Assembly (NCBI GenBank): GCA_907165065.1
Contig: OU015524.1
Coordinates: 124,585,760-124,649,759 of the forward strand
From: Caprimulgus europaeus
Lineage: Eukaryota > Chordata > Aves > Caprimulgiformes > Caprimulgidae
Direction of reading: 5' to 3'
DNA length: 64,000 nt
In this document: positions 37,456 through 50,771 of the stretch, piece after piece
How positions within the stretch are numbered: position 1 is the stretch's first letter
Layout of the letters: the number at the start of each line of letters is the position of its first letter
Position numbers and translations under genes: made by a program
Notes under the pieces: generated by a model
The model's database searches: none
Seen by the model: the letters and a program-made list of their open reading frames with translations, nothing else
What the model was told of the DNA's origin: nothing

Positions 37456-38185
37456 CTTTGTCACATAGACATCGAGGTGAACCAGGCTGACAAATCTCAG
37501 GGCAAAGATCACACAGCTAGGGGGAAAAACTGTAGGCAAAATGGAGCAAAAAAGAACTGAAGAAGAAACTAAACATTTGGAAGTGATGAGGAAGGGCTTG
37601 GAGAGCAAATCCAAACTCTCAAGAGTTCTGCACAGCAGATCTGCTGCTCATGGACATCTTGCTCCCCCTTCCCTCCCATCTGGCACGGTGTTTTTATCAG
37701 CACTGCTCTGCTGGAGCCACCAGCCCTGGGACAGCAGTTGGACAATAAAGTTATTGGAAAACTGGAGGGAGGAAGAACTGGAATGAGCAAGAAATATCAA
37801 CCCAGCAGCAGCAGACAAGGGGAACTGCAGCAGCACTGCTGGAGAAAGGAGAAAGCTACAGAAACGGTGGAAGCAGCTGACGTGAGGAGCGGTGGAAAGG
37901 TAGAGCAAAGCCTTCACCACTCAGACAGGCTGGCAGACACCACCCAAGCAGCAGCAGCAGGACCAAGCAGAGCTACCTGCCAGCAGGTCCTGTGTCCCCT
38001 GTTCCCACCCAGCAGCCCCACGAGGCACTTGCTGACTGCAGGACGAGTCTGCAGAGCCCAGGTCCTGCGCACCCACCCTGCACTGTCCACACACCAACAG
38101 CAAGAGGGAAGCACCGGCCACGTTGAGGTTCCAAACCCAAGGTTTCTTTTATATTTTCTTCAGATGTTTTCCTCTTGATCTCAAA

Positions 38186-38578
38186 TCACAGAATCAGAGA
38201 GTGGTTTGGGCTGGAAGGGACCTTCAAGCTCCTCCAGTCCCAACCCCCCTGCCAGCAGCAGGGACACCTTCCACTAGACCAGGTTGCTCAAAGCCTCATC
38301 CAACCTGGCCCAGAACACTTCCAGGGAGGAGCAGCCACAGCTTCTCTGGCCAACCTGGGCCAGGGTCTCACCACCCTCACACCAAACAATTTCTTCCTCA
38401 CATCTCAGCTCCATCTCCCCTCTGCCACTTTCAAGCCATCACCCCTTGTTCTCTCACTCCCTGCCCTTGGCCAAAGTCCCTCCCCACCTTCCTGGAGCCC
38501 CTTCAGGTACTGGGAGGCCACTGGAAGGTCTCCCCAGAGCCTCCTCTTCTCCAGGCTGAACAGCCCCAACTCTCACAG
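38186..38578 (-). mobile_element. CR1 LINE fragment (subfamily 1)
   Basis: About 390 bp nearly identical to 3469-3860. Confidence 0.9.
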
Positions 38579-41500
38579 CCACTTAAGAGCAGCACATAAA
38601 TCTCCCAACTATTCCCCTTGCAGATGCCTTCTGACCATTTATTCCTCCCCATCAAGCTCTCCATGCTCTCATCTAACGGGTCTTCCTCATAAACCTCATC
38701 CCACAGACTCACAATTGCACCTGGAGGATTTTAAACCAGAGGATAAAAATAAATCCCTATCAGCATCTAGCCATCAATTTAATTAATAATAAGTATCGAA
38801 ACACACATTTTTTGTTTGAAATTGTCAGGCCGGTTCATCACTCTGACCCTTGTCCTCATCCTTCCTTCCTCCTTGCTGTCGCTTTGCCTTTCACCTTGAT
38901 AGAAAGTATGGTCACATCTTCACTGAGCAAGGTTACCTGTGAGCTGGGATCTCCCTTGTCTCGAGATAAAGAGATATCTTTACCCCTTTTCTAGAAAAAA
39001 AAAGCCTATTTTGTTACTATGAGGCACACAGAAATGACTGTGGTGCCAACACGGCTGAGCACCCGGCTGAATCCCTCACAGCAACCCCAACAGTGCCAGC
39101 TCCTGCTCCTCAGGCCTCTTCCCAAAACGTTTTTGTGGATGAAACTGGCTAAAATGGGTCTGGGATCTCCAGAGGTCACACAGCTCTAAGAGGTGGGATA
39201 CAGGAAAATGAACGAACTCCCCCTGTGCCACAGCAAAGGGCAGAGGGGACAGGGACGGGAGTCAGTCACCGGCTGGTGGAACTGGTGACTGGGCTGGAAG
39301 GAAATGTCAGAGAGATGAACAGGGACATGGGGACAGAGGAGAAAAAAGGCACCTTGGAAATGGTCAGAAGATAAATGAAGCTCAGCAAGCAAACAAAAAG
39401 CACTGGGGGTTACAGAACTTCAAAAAGCCACGGGGCAGCATCAGTGACAGAGACACGAAATATTATCAACGCAGAGCTGAAGGCAGAGGAGCTCCTGGAG
39501 GTCTGATCAAAAGGCTGGGAACTGCCCAGTCAGGCACCCATTTCCTGGAGGAGCACAGAACTCAGGGGGGTAATCAAGGTACTGGAGACAGGGAAGTTAA
39601 ACAAGGACAACCAGAAATGAAGGCAGGAGGAGTATGAGGGACCAGGAAGAGCAGATAATCAGTGAGATTAGGAGAAGACTGAAAAAAAATCAAGTTAGTG
39701 GAAACAAAACCTCACAGATAGGAAAAAAGAAGGGGTTTGAATCCTGTCTAGGCAGGTGACATCACATCCCTTTAACTTGAGAACAGAAGTTGCAAATAAT
39801 TTTATTTTTAGGCTGTAAGAACGTGCATCACCCGACCAAACACAACGTCCACAGTCTCCAGGCTCCTCAGAAATCAGAAGAAAGAATGCAATATTTTGGT
39901 GTATTATAGGTAGCAAATAGAGTGACTGCTTTTATAGGCTAGGCTACTGAAAAAGACTTCTATTTCAAAGACTCAGTCCCAGGGAGAAACTTTGCCTCCC
40001 TGAACACACCATCACCAGAAGCTCCTGAAGATGAGCTAGCTGTTGGCACTCCCATCAACGGGAAAGAAAACAGGCATCACCAGACTGTTCTCATCTTGAG
40101 TGGACATCTCAATCAGGTCTGCTCTATCACACTCCAGGACAGTGGATTTGTCCACATAAACTACACAGGGAGCCCAGTGCAGCCAGCTCAGGAGGAAATG
40201 CCCCCGAGCAGTTGAGGTGGTTGTCCCTCTTCCACGTTTATAGGACCCATAATGGCCACAGAGACATACACAAGCCTTTAGGTAAAACCAGAGTGATCCA
40301 TCCATCTTTCCACACAACATGTCCATCACCAACTACACCACTCTGAAAGAGCATCCCCCTCTGCTTAAACAATGTGACACTGACAGACAGTTCCAGGTCT
40401 GGTCAAGCCTGTAGTAGATGTGAGGCACGGAATCCTGGCCAGAGGGTGGATAAGGCAGTGATGCTGGGATAAACCCTCTCTGTGGAGACAGAAGTGGTGG
40501 GAACAGGCCCAGAGGTGAACTGAGGAAAAATTCAGCTAAAGGGCACAGTGACAAAAGTTTCAACGACCACCAGAGGATCCCTGAAGACCACCAAGAAGAC
40601 TCCAGTGCGCAGGTGAAGAGGACAGTTACATATATCAATGGCTTCCTGGAAATGTAATGAATATGTTAATAATTTCCTGGATAAGTACTGAATATGCATG
40701 ATTTGACAGCATAAAGATTTTGTAGAGACACGAGTGGGCACTGCATGGGTGTGGAGTTCATCCCTGATTTCGGTGACAACTGAAATCCAGTGCATTTAAA
40801 TTCTAACATGGATCTACAACACACAAGGTGCTGCACAACCCACAGACTGACCACGCCTGCTGAGAAACCTCGTGGTGGAGAAGGGTATTTACAGAGGGAA
40901 ACACACGTCATTAGCCTAATTGAGGACAGACTGTCTTTGGGAACAGAGTTACTGAAAGAAGAACAGCACACGCTGACCACAACAGGAGGGAACAAAATCT
41001 GCTCCTCAAGTAATTTAAAACAAATTACCTAAACCAAATAACATTTAATGGGCTTGGCCTCCTCTTACAGAAGAGACATAATTATCTCCATTTATTTAGG
41101 AGGGCTCATTGGCTGCAAAGACCAGAGAAGCACTGGGTTTTGTTGTATCATAGGTTCCAAACACCAGCAAGGCTGCATTCACATTGCCCCTTTGGAGATG
41201 GCTCAGTAAATCATGGAACATCTGCCCCCCACACCCAACACACCACCACCACCTGCAAACACCCCCTTGAATCATCAGGGGGGGTTAATTTGGGAACTTA
41301 CATTTTGCAAGATGAAAAATACCAAAATTGTAACGGTAAATGTGAAAAACCCCCGAGCTGAGCGTGGTCCCTGCTCCGCTGCTGTCCCAGACCTCCCTGG
41401 GACACGACAAACCCCTCTGACCTCATTCTGTCCACAGCACTCGAGAGATGACAGGAAGCTCCCTCCTCCTGCAGAGCAGTGCTGCCCAGCTGGGGGGGTC

Positions 41501-42438
41501 TGAGGAGCTCATTGCCCCCCTGCATGGGTGCAAGCAGAGGATGGGGAGGCTGGGAACAGCAGAGGTTCCTCTGAGATGTGCAGGGGCTGATGAGGAGCAC
41601 TGAGGAAGGCTCCTTTGCTGGGCTTGGTTTTCACTTTGGAGTTCACAAAACAAAAGTGAGTTCAAGGCATTAAAACCCTGTTCCTTCTGCTCATTCCCAA
41701 CACAAGAGCTGTCACAGGGAGGTGATGTTCACGTTTTTAACAAGAGAAAATCCCAAGCTGGGGTTTCCATCCCGCCCTGCCGCTGGCAGAGCGAGCAGCT
41801 GTCCTCTCCTCTGGCACCCTGTGTCCATGCAGGTGCAACCACCACAACAACACCCCACACATGCAAACTGATCTGATTCTCTTCCCCAGGGAGACCCTGG
41901 ACTAAGGACAGCCTGCTCTGCTGCCAGGAGCCAAACCACTGCTGGGGTTTCTGCAGGCCAGAGCTGCAAGGACAAGCTAGAGAGGTCCCTCATTGTCCCA
42001 CAGCCAGAGTTCCTGGTGCCAGACTCTCTTCCACGGTTCAGAAGGTATTTTCTGGATGCAGACTGGCTTTACTTTGTTTTGTGGAGGTCAGTGTGGAGGA
42101 GCCAGGGCAGATGGCCAAGCTCTGTGCTAGTTCCCATCGCAGAGAAGCCCAAGGATGAAGCAGAACACCCATGTGCCTGCTAGAGAGACCCAGACCCTCT
42201 GTGTGTGCACTGTCATGAACAGATTAAAACTGGAGGGAGGCTGCTTTTCACAAATGATTTAGTGCAACCCACAATTATGACTAAATCCCTTATTAATAAC
42301 ATTACTAGGAAGCACACCAAAAAAACTATAAACAGTAATCAGTATGGACTTCGCCTGAGGTTCTGCATCAGCTGTAGCTACCCACACAGCTAGATCTGCA
42401 CCTATCTTTATGTGTATATATATCTGTATATATCCTGG

Positions 42439-43146
42439 TGTGAGCTGGGCCAGAGCTGGTTCTGTTCAGCACTGGGGGTTGGGTTCAGCTGGGATTTGTT
42501 AGAAGAACGCTGATCACACACTGATGTTTTCAATTCTCACTGGAAGTTGAAGGACTTTGTGTTTTGCTGGTCTGCAAAGTGCAAGACCTCAGGGGTGAGG
42601 AACATTGCCATGGATCAGCTCCATGGGCACTGGGCTCTGCCAAGGGGCTGTTCCAGCTCCTGTCCCCATGGGCAGGAGATCCATGAGGGGCTCTTCCTCT
42701 CTGGCTCTCTCTGGCTCTGGCTCGGGCTCTGGCTCTCCCGGGATTGCGGTTTCGGGTCGGGATTGTCGCTGCTCCGGGATCGTTCTCTGGGCACGGGCCG
42801 GGCTGGGTGGGCGGGTGCTGAGCACTGGCCCTGGGCAGCGCTCATTTGCATGTTTTATTACTATTCTTATCATTACTGTTTTAATATCAGTATTATTTTA
42901 AGTTTTCTTTTATTTCCATGATGAACTTGTTCTTCTCCCCCCTACGAGTCTCCTTCCCCTGCCCCCCAATTCTCTCCCCTGTCCCCTGGGTGGGCAGTGA
43001 GAGAGCGGCTGGGTTTGGCTGCCAGCCCAGTGCCAGCCCAGTGACACCAGCCCAGTGCTCCCAGTGACACCAGCCCAGTGCTCCCAGTGACACCAGCACA
43101 GTGCTCCCAGTGACACCAGCCCAGTGCTCCCAGTGACACCAGCACA
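42439..43146 (+). mobile_element. LTR of a second avian ERV family, copy 1
   Basis: Sense strand plus, starting TGTGAGCTGGGCC and ending CACCAGCACA. The middle has the avian LTR landmarks GGGATCGTTCTCTGGGCACG, GCTCATTTGCATG and a run of TTATTA before a polyadenylation region. The 3' edge carries about five tandem 23-bp units (43040-43146). I could not find a target-site duplication, so the ends are accurate to perhaps 20 bp. No gag, pol or env coding is attached. Confidence 0.75.
43040..43146. repeat. 23-bp tandem repeat at LTR edge
   Basis: About five units of GACACCAGCCCAGTGCTCCC plus AGT at the 3' edge of the LTR at 42439. Confidence 0.9.
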
Positions 43147-43788
43147 CTCTTTCAAGCTGAGGCAAGAGCCAAGTGTTTGAGCTCTCGTGCTTACCCCTAA
43201 ATGCAGATCCTGTAGCCACCCAGTTTGCCGTACGCAGAGGTTATGCAGAAGTTAGAGGACCCTGAAACGTCCTTCTATGCAAGGCTAAAAAACCCCACCA
43301 CTGGGTACATTACCATGCCTAAATACCTGTAACCAGGTACCCACACCACACCTCCACCTTCCTTCCTAACCTAAGCAGACAATGCTGCTTTAACATCTCA
43401 TTTCCAGCTTTTGGAGGTTTCTGTAACTCTCTTTTCATTAACCTTGCAGTGTTTCCAGATTCTTTTTGAAATATGCATATTTGACCTGAGCCAAAGTTTT
43501 AGCAGCATCAAGTGAAACCTGGAAAGCAGCATTTCTGTGGCGTGTGTGGACACGGCCTGATGAAGACAATCTGTGCTGCTGCAGCAGCAGGTAACTCAGT
43601 GGGGCTGGCAGAGAACTGAAATGGCCTCCACTGATCACCCCTTGCAGAACCTCAGCTGAACAAACTGAGAAGCGATGCTGTCAGGCTCTGGAGAGGACCT
43701 GCATTTCTCATTATTGTGTGACTAAAACCAACCTGATCCTGATTAGGCTCGGACAGGCGCCCACCACAGCCAGGTATTCTGCAAAGAG

Positions 43789-44514
43789 TCCAGAATGGCC
43801 TGGACTGGAAAAGCCCTGGAAGCTCATGGAGTCCAACCATGAACCCAACACTGACCAGTCCCCACTGACCCATGTCCCTCAGCACTGTGTCTACACCACT
43901 CTTCAATCCCTCCAGGGATGGGGACTCCACCACTGCCCTGGGCAACCCCTGCCAATGCCTCAGAACCCTTTCAGCAAAGAAATTCTTCCTCACATCCCAT
44001 CTCAGCTGCCCTGGCCACAACTGGAGCCCATTTCCTCTTGTCCTGTCCCTTGCTCCTTGGTTGAACAGACCCACCCCCACCTCTCTGCACCCTCCTCCAA
44101 GGGACTTGGACAGAGCCACAAGGTCTCCCCTCAGCCTCCTTTTCTCCAGGCTCAGCACCCCCAGTTCCCTCAGCCTGAACTCAGCACACTTGTGCTCCAG
44201 ACCCTTCCCCAGCTCCGGTCCCTTCTCTGGACACGCTCCAGCACCTCCAGGTCCTTCTTGGTCTCAGGGGCCCAACACTGAACCCAGCACTCGAGCTGTG
44301 GCCTCACCAGTGCCCAGTGCAGGGGGAAGAGAACTTCCCTGCTCCTCCTGGCCACACTGGTGCTGATCCAGGCCAGGATGCCCTTGGCCTTCTTGGCCAC
44401 CTGGGCACTCTGCTGGCTCCTGTTCAGCCGCTGTCCACCAACACCCCCAGGTCCCTCTGTGCCCAGCAGCTCTCCCCCCACTCCTCCCCAAGCCTGGAGC
44501 TGTCGGGGGCTGTT
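43789..44514 (-). mobile_element. CR1 LINE fragment (subfamily 2)
   Basis: About 725 bp of CR1 3' end and ORF2 C-terminus with the same frame break as other subfamily 2 copies. Confidence 0.92.
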
Positions 44515-45929
44515 GTACAGAACAAAGGCACTAAGCAGAGTCTGAAGGACAATACCTTTCTGGAGATGTGTCTGGGTCCCACTGCGAGCCTCAGGTACAT
44601 CCCCAGGGGCTTGTGGAGTGGTTATGGAGGAGCATGAGTTCTGCAAGCTGAGAGCCTGAGGAGCTGGAATGACGGAGGCAAACATTACCACCTGAACCTG
44701 AGGCAGCCTGTCCCTTCCCCCCAGGGCCAGGAACAGAGAAATCCCCCGTTCCATGGGGAATCCTCTTCCATGAACTCCTGCAGACTCTGCCTCATGAAGT
44801 GACCTTTCGTGACAGCATTCTGAAAGCAGGATCCTTGAAGAGGGATGAGCCAGGACCTTGCTAAGAGGTGGGCACTATTATGGGTATGGTGATCACAGAT
44901 GACAGCCTCTACCATACATCTGCTGCCTGTGAGGTCCCATGATGCCTGACAAAAGGTGACACTTGGAAGTAAGATGATTTCACTTTCTAGAGATACATTC
45001 TGGACTGGGCTGGTGCCATTCCACACTTCTGCCAATGTCTCACCTCTCAGGAGAGCAAACCATGAAGAAAGGATGACAACAAAGAGCATTTTGCTGAATC
45101 AGGTCATTTCTTTGGCATTTATACCAAATTTATTCCAACTTCTTTTCTTAGTCTCTCCTGGGGATGGTATCTGTAAAGTATATGTGTGGGACAGGTCTTC
45201 ATCCTGATCACCACAGTGCAGCTTTGGATTGCTGAGGGAATGGCACCTTTGTCAGAGTCCAGGGAAGTTCTGTACTTGCCAGTGGAGGTCACCTATAGCT
45301 ACATGCATGGTTTTCAAAATGCAAGCTGCTCACAATCAGCTGGTACCTTGCTCAGTAAAAACTGTGACCAAGGATTGTCCCCAGAGGCTGAAGTAGCCCA
45401 CCTGGCCATTTTTGTTACCATCCAGCCTGATTTGATGATCTCACTCAGCTCCCTTCTACAGGTGCATGAGGCTTGAGTTAGCAAATGAGAACTGAGCTTT
45501 TTAAGCACATCCTGGTAGCTGACAACTGCAGGTGCGTGGATGCAGGTGACACACTGTGTGTCCAAACAGGTCTGATTTCTCCAAGGCTTTATTTCTGCAT
45601 TAGCTTTGGTCTACATGATCTCACCTTGGACAACAGACAGCACCAGAGACCTTTATAAATACAAAAATGCTCCAAGCCAAAGGGTGTCAGAGCCCTGTTG
45701 CTGATTCAAACATGTCCTCATTAGCTGAAATACTGATCTTGGTAGAACTGTTGAGAGGCTATTTATGTTTCCCTTGATCACCACAGTTTCTACATCCAGT
45801 TATTTCTGGGATTCTTGTGATCCAATGCAGATTCTGCACATCCTTGTCCACATCAGAGGAGATAAAGTTTCCTTTAGTTAGAGCATGCCTTTGGGACTGT
45901 GTCTGCTCACAAGAGGTATGCAATTCACA

Positions 45930-46260
45930 CAAGCAGAAGAATATGGGACTGGAACACCAAAGTGGGCTCAGATTTGACCACCAGGTGCAGTTCTGGTCAT
46001 CCCACATCACAAAAAATGTTGAAAGAAGAGGAGGTCCTGAGAAGAACAATGAGTGTGATTCAAGTTACAGATGAGCTTCTGTGCAAGGAAGAATTAAGTA
46101 GACAAGGAATCTTAGGCTGGAAGTAGGTGGGATATGTACAACCTCCAATAGCATGAAGAAAGTTAAGAGGTGAATTTTACAACAAAAAAGGAAGAGTTTT
46201 CTTAAACAGGTCATAACTGAATTGCAGAACTCACTTGTGGATGCCAGACTTATGAAGCAA
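45930..46260 (+). mobile_element. Possible ancient CR1-like LINE fragment
   Basis: A degraded stretch resembles the CR1 ORF2 region (CAGTTCTGGTCATCCCACAT followed by AAGAGGAGGTCCTGAGAAG). Edges and family are uncertain. Confidence 0.4.
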
Positions 46261-47904
46261 TGGTCTCTGTACACACTGCAAATCAGGAAGCAAACTGGTG
46301 ATGGGAGATGGGAGCAAGTGCAAGAGCAAAATCTGACTTATGGACTTGACTTAATGACTTGCTGCTTATAATCTCACCTCAGCATCTGCCACTTGTCATC
46401 ATGGGTGACAGCATACAGTCACACACACAGATCAGCATGAAATTCTTGTTCCCTTAAAACCCCTGGCAAGGCAGAGAACTTGTCATCATCTCATCAGGGT
46501 TTACCTTCAGCTCTACTTTACCTCCTAATGCCTTCTTACTAGAAGCTGTTGATTTTCTTTCCCTTCATTATCTCCAAAATGCTGTTCCACTATTCCTTAT
46601 CTCAGCAGTGCATTGTAAGGTCTACATGGACAAGAAAAGGAAAGGGTCAGGCTGTAATATCCAGCCCTCCTCTTATCTTGGATTGGTGCTTGATATGGTA
46701 TTTTCCTGGCATTTTCCGTGGCCTCCCCCTTCTCAAACTAAGGGAACAGGTAGGCTAGGTCCTGCCCACAGAGGAACAGAAGCACAGCTGGCAGATGATG
46801 ACGTGAAAGGCAAATCCTGAATGAGTTTCTGGTTGTTAACATGAAAAAAACCCAAAAAAGATGGGGTAAAAAAAACAAAAAAAAGAAGTGTTTCCTTGGG
46901 TAAAATGTACTTTAGGATCAACACTGGTACTTGGTAACAAAGACACCACAGGTATCTTCTGATTTGCTCTTTTAGTACTAAATTATTTGTTCCTGTGTGC
47001 TTAACCTGAATTGAGAACTGAGAGCACCTGTGGAGGATTGCTGCACCTCCTCCATCAGAGCCCACCCTCCAGGACGCCCCGTGCTGGGCTTATGCTCTGC
47101 AGGAGTCTGTCCCCTGGTACTTCACAAGGCAGAGACACCTCCTGGGGATAATCTGGAGTCAAGTCTCCCTGTCCTCCTCTTCCAGGTCAGCCATGATTTT
47201 TACAGATAACACAGCAGACACAATTTGAGAAGGAAAGAAACCTCTGGTGGAAAGCAGCAGAGGAATGAATGGGTCCTGGGAGACAAAAAGGCACCTCTCA
47301 CTGCCCAGCACAGAAACCAGTCGTGTACTGGGAAGAAGTGAAGTGCTGGTGGGCCAAACCTGACAGGGTGGCATCAGGAAGCTCTCCCCACCAGACATGT
47401 GAGATGGTCTTGATGCCTGTGGAATTAAGAGATTTTTTAAATGGGAATTGTCCATCTTAGTTTAAGAAAATGGGGAAAAGGTGGTTAAACAAAGAAGGGG
47501 AAACTGAGGACCTAGGTGATCACTACCCACATTAACTGCTGCTCCCCAGAGGGTTATCCCACCCCATTCTGTCAGACCTGTTATGCAAGAGGATGAGGAG
47601 GCTGCAGGAGAACCTGGCAGACATTGCTACTTGGGCAATGTTTCAAGCTTGTGTGCACAGAGGACCTGTGTGCCTAAAGCAGGATCTGTTGTCTGCACTA
47701 CAACAAACAAACCTGGACCCCAAACAGAGGCTAAAAGCAGAGACAACACAGAGACCTTGCCCACAAGGTTGCTTGAAACCCAACAAAGATGTTATGGGTC
47801 ATGTTGCTTCAGGACTGCCTACATGAACGCTCTGGAAAGCCCTGGCTTTGGGGGTAGTCCGCTCTCTCAGCCTCTTCGCTTCTAATTCAGCAAGAGGAGG
47901 AGTT

Positions 47905-48056
47905 CAGAGAACCACAGGAAAGCCCAGGTCAGGAGGGACCTCTGATCCAGCCTCTCATGGGAAAGGGAGCCTAGATAGGATTATTTACTCCAATCAAGAT
48001 GTCCAATTGCATCTTGAAAACCTCCAGTGATGGGGACCCCACCACACCCCACGTCT
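47905..48056 (-). mobile_element. CR1 LINE fragment, old
   Basis: Weak CR1 3' similarity (AGGAGGGACCTCTGATCCAG, then CCTCCAGTGATGGGGACCCC). Confidence 0.65.
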
Positions 48057-48983
48057 GATGTCACACAGTGCACTGTGTACTGTGTGGGATCTGCAGACAC
48101 CCCATGGAGTGAATTACAGACAGACTTGGAAACAATTTTAACAGAAGCAGCTCAAACCTGCACACACAACTGACTCCTTTGTCCTGGAAAGCAGGAAGCA
48201 AGCACATGGATCTCTGCTCAGCTCGCTTTGAAGGACTGCTGTGGAAAATGAGGGGTCTGGCTTGCCTTTGAGTCCCACGCCACTAAAATGGTGATAGTTT
48301 GGTTTCTCACTCCTTGCAGGGAACATTTATTCATTCACAGCCTTGGACAGGTGAAGTCTCCAGTGAACCACCTTGCTATTCCCCCTGGCACATCTTAACA
48401 GGAAAGCAAGCTGCAAATGCAGGACTCAGCCAGGGGCTTTCTGCATGTTTGCATACGTGCAGCCATACAGTAATTTACATATACATAACTAAGTAAATGT
48501 AAACCCAAATTCAACCCAAACCTAAATGCCTCTAGCAGACAAGGGCAACTCAGAAGAACTTTGGCAGCCCAGCAGTGTCTGGCATGGAGAACAAGTGTTA
48601 GCCACCACGAGGCAGTATGCTCGTTAGGTGAAACGTCTCCCGCAGAACAGAGAGCAGAGGAGCCTATGACACAACAAGACCAGCCTTTCTCCAAACAGCT
48701 TGGGAAGCAATGCTCTATTTACAAAGACAACCAAAAATCCCTTCAGTGCTCTGGAGTCACACTCAGGGAATAACATCTATGCCAGTAAAAGCAAATCACT
48801 CTCCCGAGAGAACAAATGAAGCACTGCAAACAATCCCAGACATGATGAATGCTGCGTACACATTGTGAAGTGGCAGTGTTATTTGAAATACATCAGAAGA
48901 GTCCATGTGCTACAAAATCCATACTCTGGGTTTTTTTTTCCCCTCTCATGGAATAAACAACCAGTCCCACAAAGCACACGTAC

Positions 48984-49061
48984 CTCTTTGTTGGCGTAGG
49001 CGCTCCAGAGGACGTGTGGGTCACCATGGTGTCGTTCATGTTACTCAGAGGCCGAGGAGGA
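48984..49061 (-). CDS. DTNB: Beta-dystrobrevin exon A (linker before syntrophin-binding region)
   Basis: This is a 78-bp internal exon of beta-dystrobrevin, a cytoplasmic member of the dystrophin-associated complex. On the minus strand the acceptor ends CTCTCTGTTTCAG, with a CTAAC branch-like site about 26 bases upstream, and the donor is AAGAG/GTACGT. The first base completes a codon from an upstream exon; then 25 codons and two bases of an Arg codon follow. The peptide starts [18 protein letters not shown] and ends PTPTK(R). From memory of the family, PPRPLxNMNDTMV and PTPTKR are the beta form; alpha-dystrobrevin differs here. The arginine is completed by the first base of exon B. The length is a multiple of three with matching phases, so it could be skipped without a frameshift. 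Other frames contain stops. No upstream exon was found between here and 64000. Confidence 0.9.
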
Positions 49062-50514
49062 CTGAAACAGAGAGATTTATTCCAGTTAGGGATTTAAAAA
49101 AAAAAAAAAAGGAAACAAACCTGACATTGGGGAAGGGCCATCACTGTGCTCCGTGACTTCAGCAGGCCAAAGAGCAGCAGCAGAAATCGCTCTGCGCAGA
49201 GACACCTGAAGAGTTGGGTCCACTCTAGGCTGTCACCTTCCACAACTAAAACAAAGATGAAACCAACATTTGTGACTACAGAGGCAGCCTTTGGCATTGC
49301 CTCGCAGCTGGAGCACATGGAGGACCCTTTCAAATGAGAGCAACTATTTGAAATGTTCAAAGAAATTAAGCAGAGATTTATTATAACAGGCGTCACGCAG
49401 ACAGCAGCAGCACCCTGAAGAAAAGGACAATTAAGGCCAGGTCTAATTACTTGCTTGTCTTCTTTCAGACTTGGTTGATGAAGGTCCAGAACAAAACCAA
49501 GACAATGCTGAGACCTCAGAAGTCTAAAACCTCAATAAATAAAAGGAACTTTTATTTGAGACTTTCTGCTGTGCTGGACAATCACCCTGTTAAAGGGACC
49601 TCGACAAAAAAGCAACAGTGAACAAAATTCCCCACCTGCCCTCTGCCCTGGACAGATCTCCAACCTGAGGCTGCTGACGGGCAGCACAGCAACAGGAGTT
49701 ATTTGCTTCCATCAGAGCACAGAGATCTGGAAAAGGCAAAGCTCAGGCAAAGCAATCTGTACTTGAGGGTTAAGGGTGTCCCAGCAGCCAGTTAAGAAAA
49801 AAGGAAAAAAAAAAGATATTTTTTAAATTATTTTTTTTAAAGAAACCATGCTCCTTCAGCCAGATCTGGAACTGGTGAGTCTGAAATCAAAGCCTGACAC
49901 CTGAAAATCCAAAATGTAAACAATTTCACTGTCCCTCCAGCAGGACAATCCAGCAGGGCCTGAAGGGTCCTGAGCCAGGCAAGGATTCTAAGCAGTGGAA
50001 GTTAAAAGTGTGTCCACGTCAAAGTGTAACTGAAAACCTTTCCTACCTTTATTCAGTGTTTGCTGTGTCAGAACCAGTGTGTAGATCACTTAGAAAAAAC
50101 CCAAACAGTATTTTTGAGGTGCACTCATTAGCACCACGATAACTGTCAGCATTTGTTTAATTATCAGATAATAATGCCTGGAATTAAGTTACTTTTTCAT
50201 TAGGGATGGCATTAATGGGGATAACTGCACGACATCCATCAGGGGTTTTGTTCTTTTTTCTACAATGGTAGCTATTACATTTACATACCTACAAACCCAA
50301 CAGCCACATATCTGCTAACTTTAAAGCTGAGTTTTGTTCTATAACCCAAGAAAGTCTAAACCAGTAAGATTTTATAACAGCTTATTAGTCATTTTGGCAT
50401 TGCTTAGGAACCCCACTGACAGGCCAGGTTGTGTTTCTCTGTGCAAAGAGAATAGCAAAGAATTACAGCTAAGACTGGACCAACACACGAAGGTAGGTGC
50501 AAACCAAAGGATAG

Positions 50515-50573
50515 ATTATATATATTTTTATTTTATATACATAAATATATATATATATATGTACACACATATA

Positions 50574-50605
<32 letters not shown>

Positions 50606-50609
50606 AAAA
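50515..50609. repeat. AT-rich microsatellite with GTACACAC core
   Basis: TA runs on both sides of ATGTACACACAT form an inverted repeat. Confidence 0.93.
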
Positions 50610-50683
50610 ATATGTGTTAGATACATGAAACTGAAAAATCGTACTATTACATCACACTACACTCCAGACTGGCTCACCATAAT

Positions 50684-50684
50684 C

Positions 50685-50771
<87 letters not shown>

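Larger units (their letters stand above)
29169..48983 (-). other. DTNB intron A-B
   Basis: About 19.8 kb. It contains the 1.3-kb minisatellite, the 16/19-bp minisatellite, CR1 copies and one second-family LTR. Bases 32222-33147, 33454-34588, 34677-35883, 37456-38185, 38579-42438, 44515-45929, 46260-47904 and 48057-48983 show no gene I can name. Two minus-strand open stretches there (40036-40332 and 44685-45089) are discussed as findings. Confidence 0.85.

Noticed and set aside
48984-49061. Assignment of the gene to alpha-dystrobrevin (DTNA)
   Set aside because: PTPTKR, AEAGN and FNFDANKQQ fit the beta form as I recall it; alpha differs at these points.
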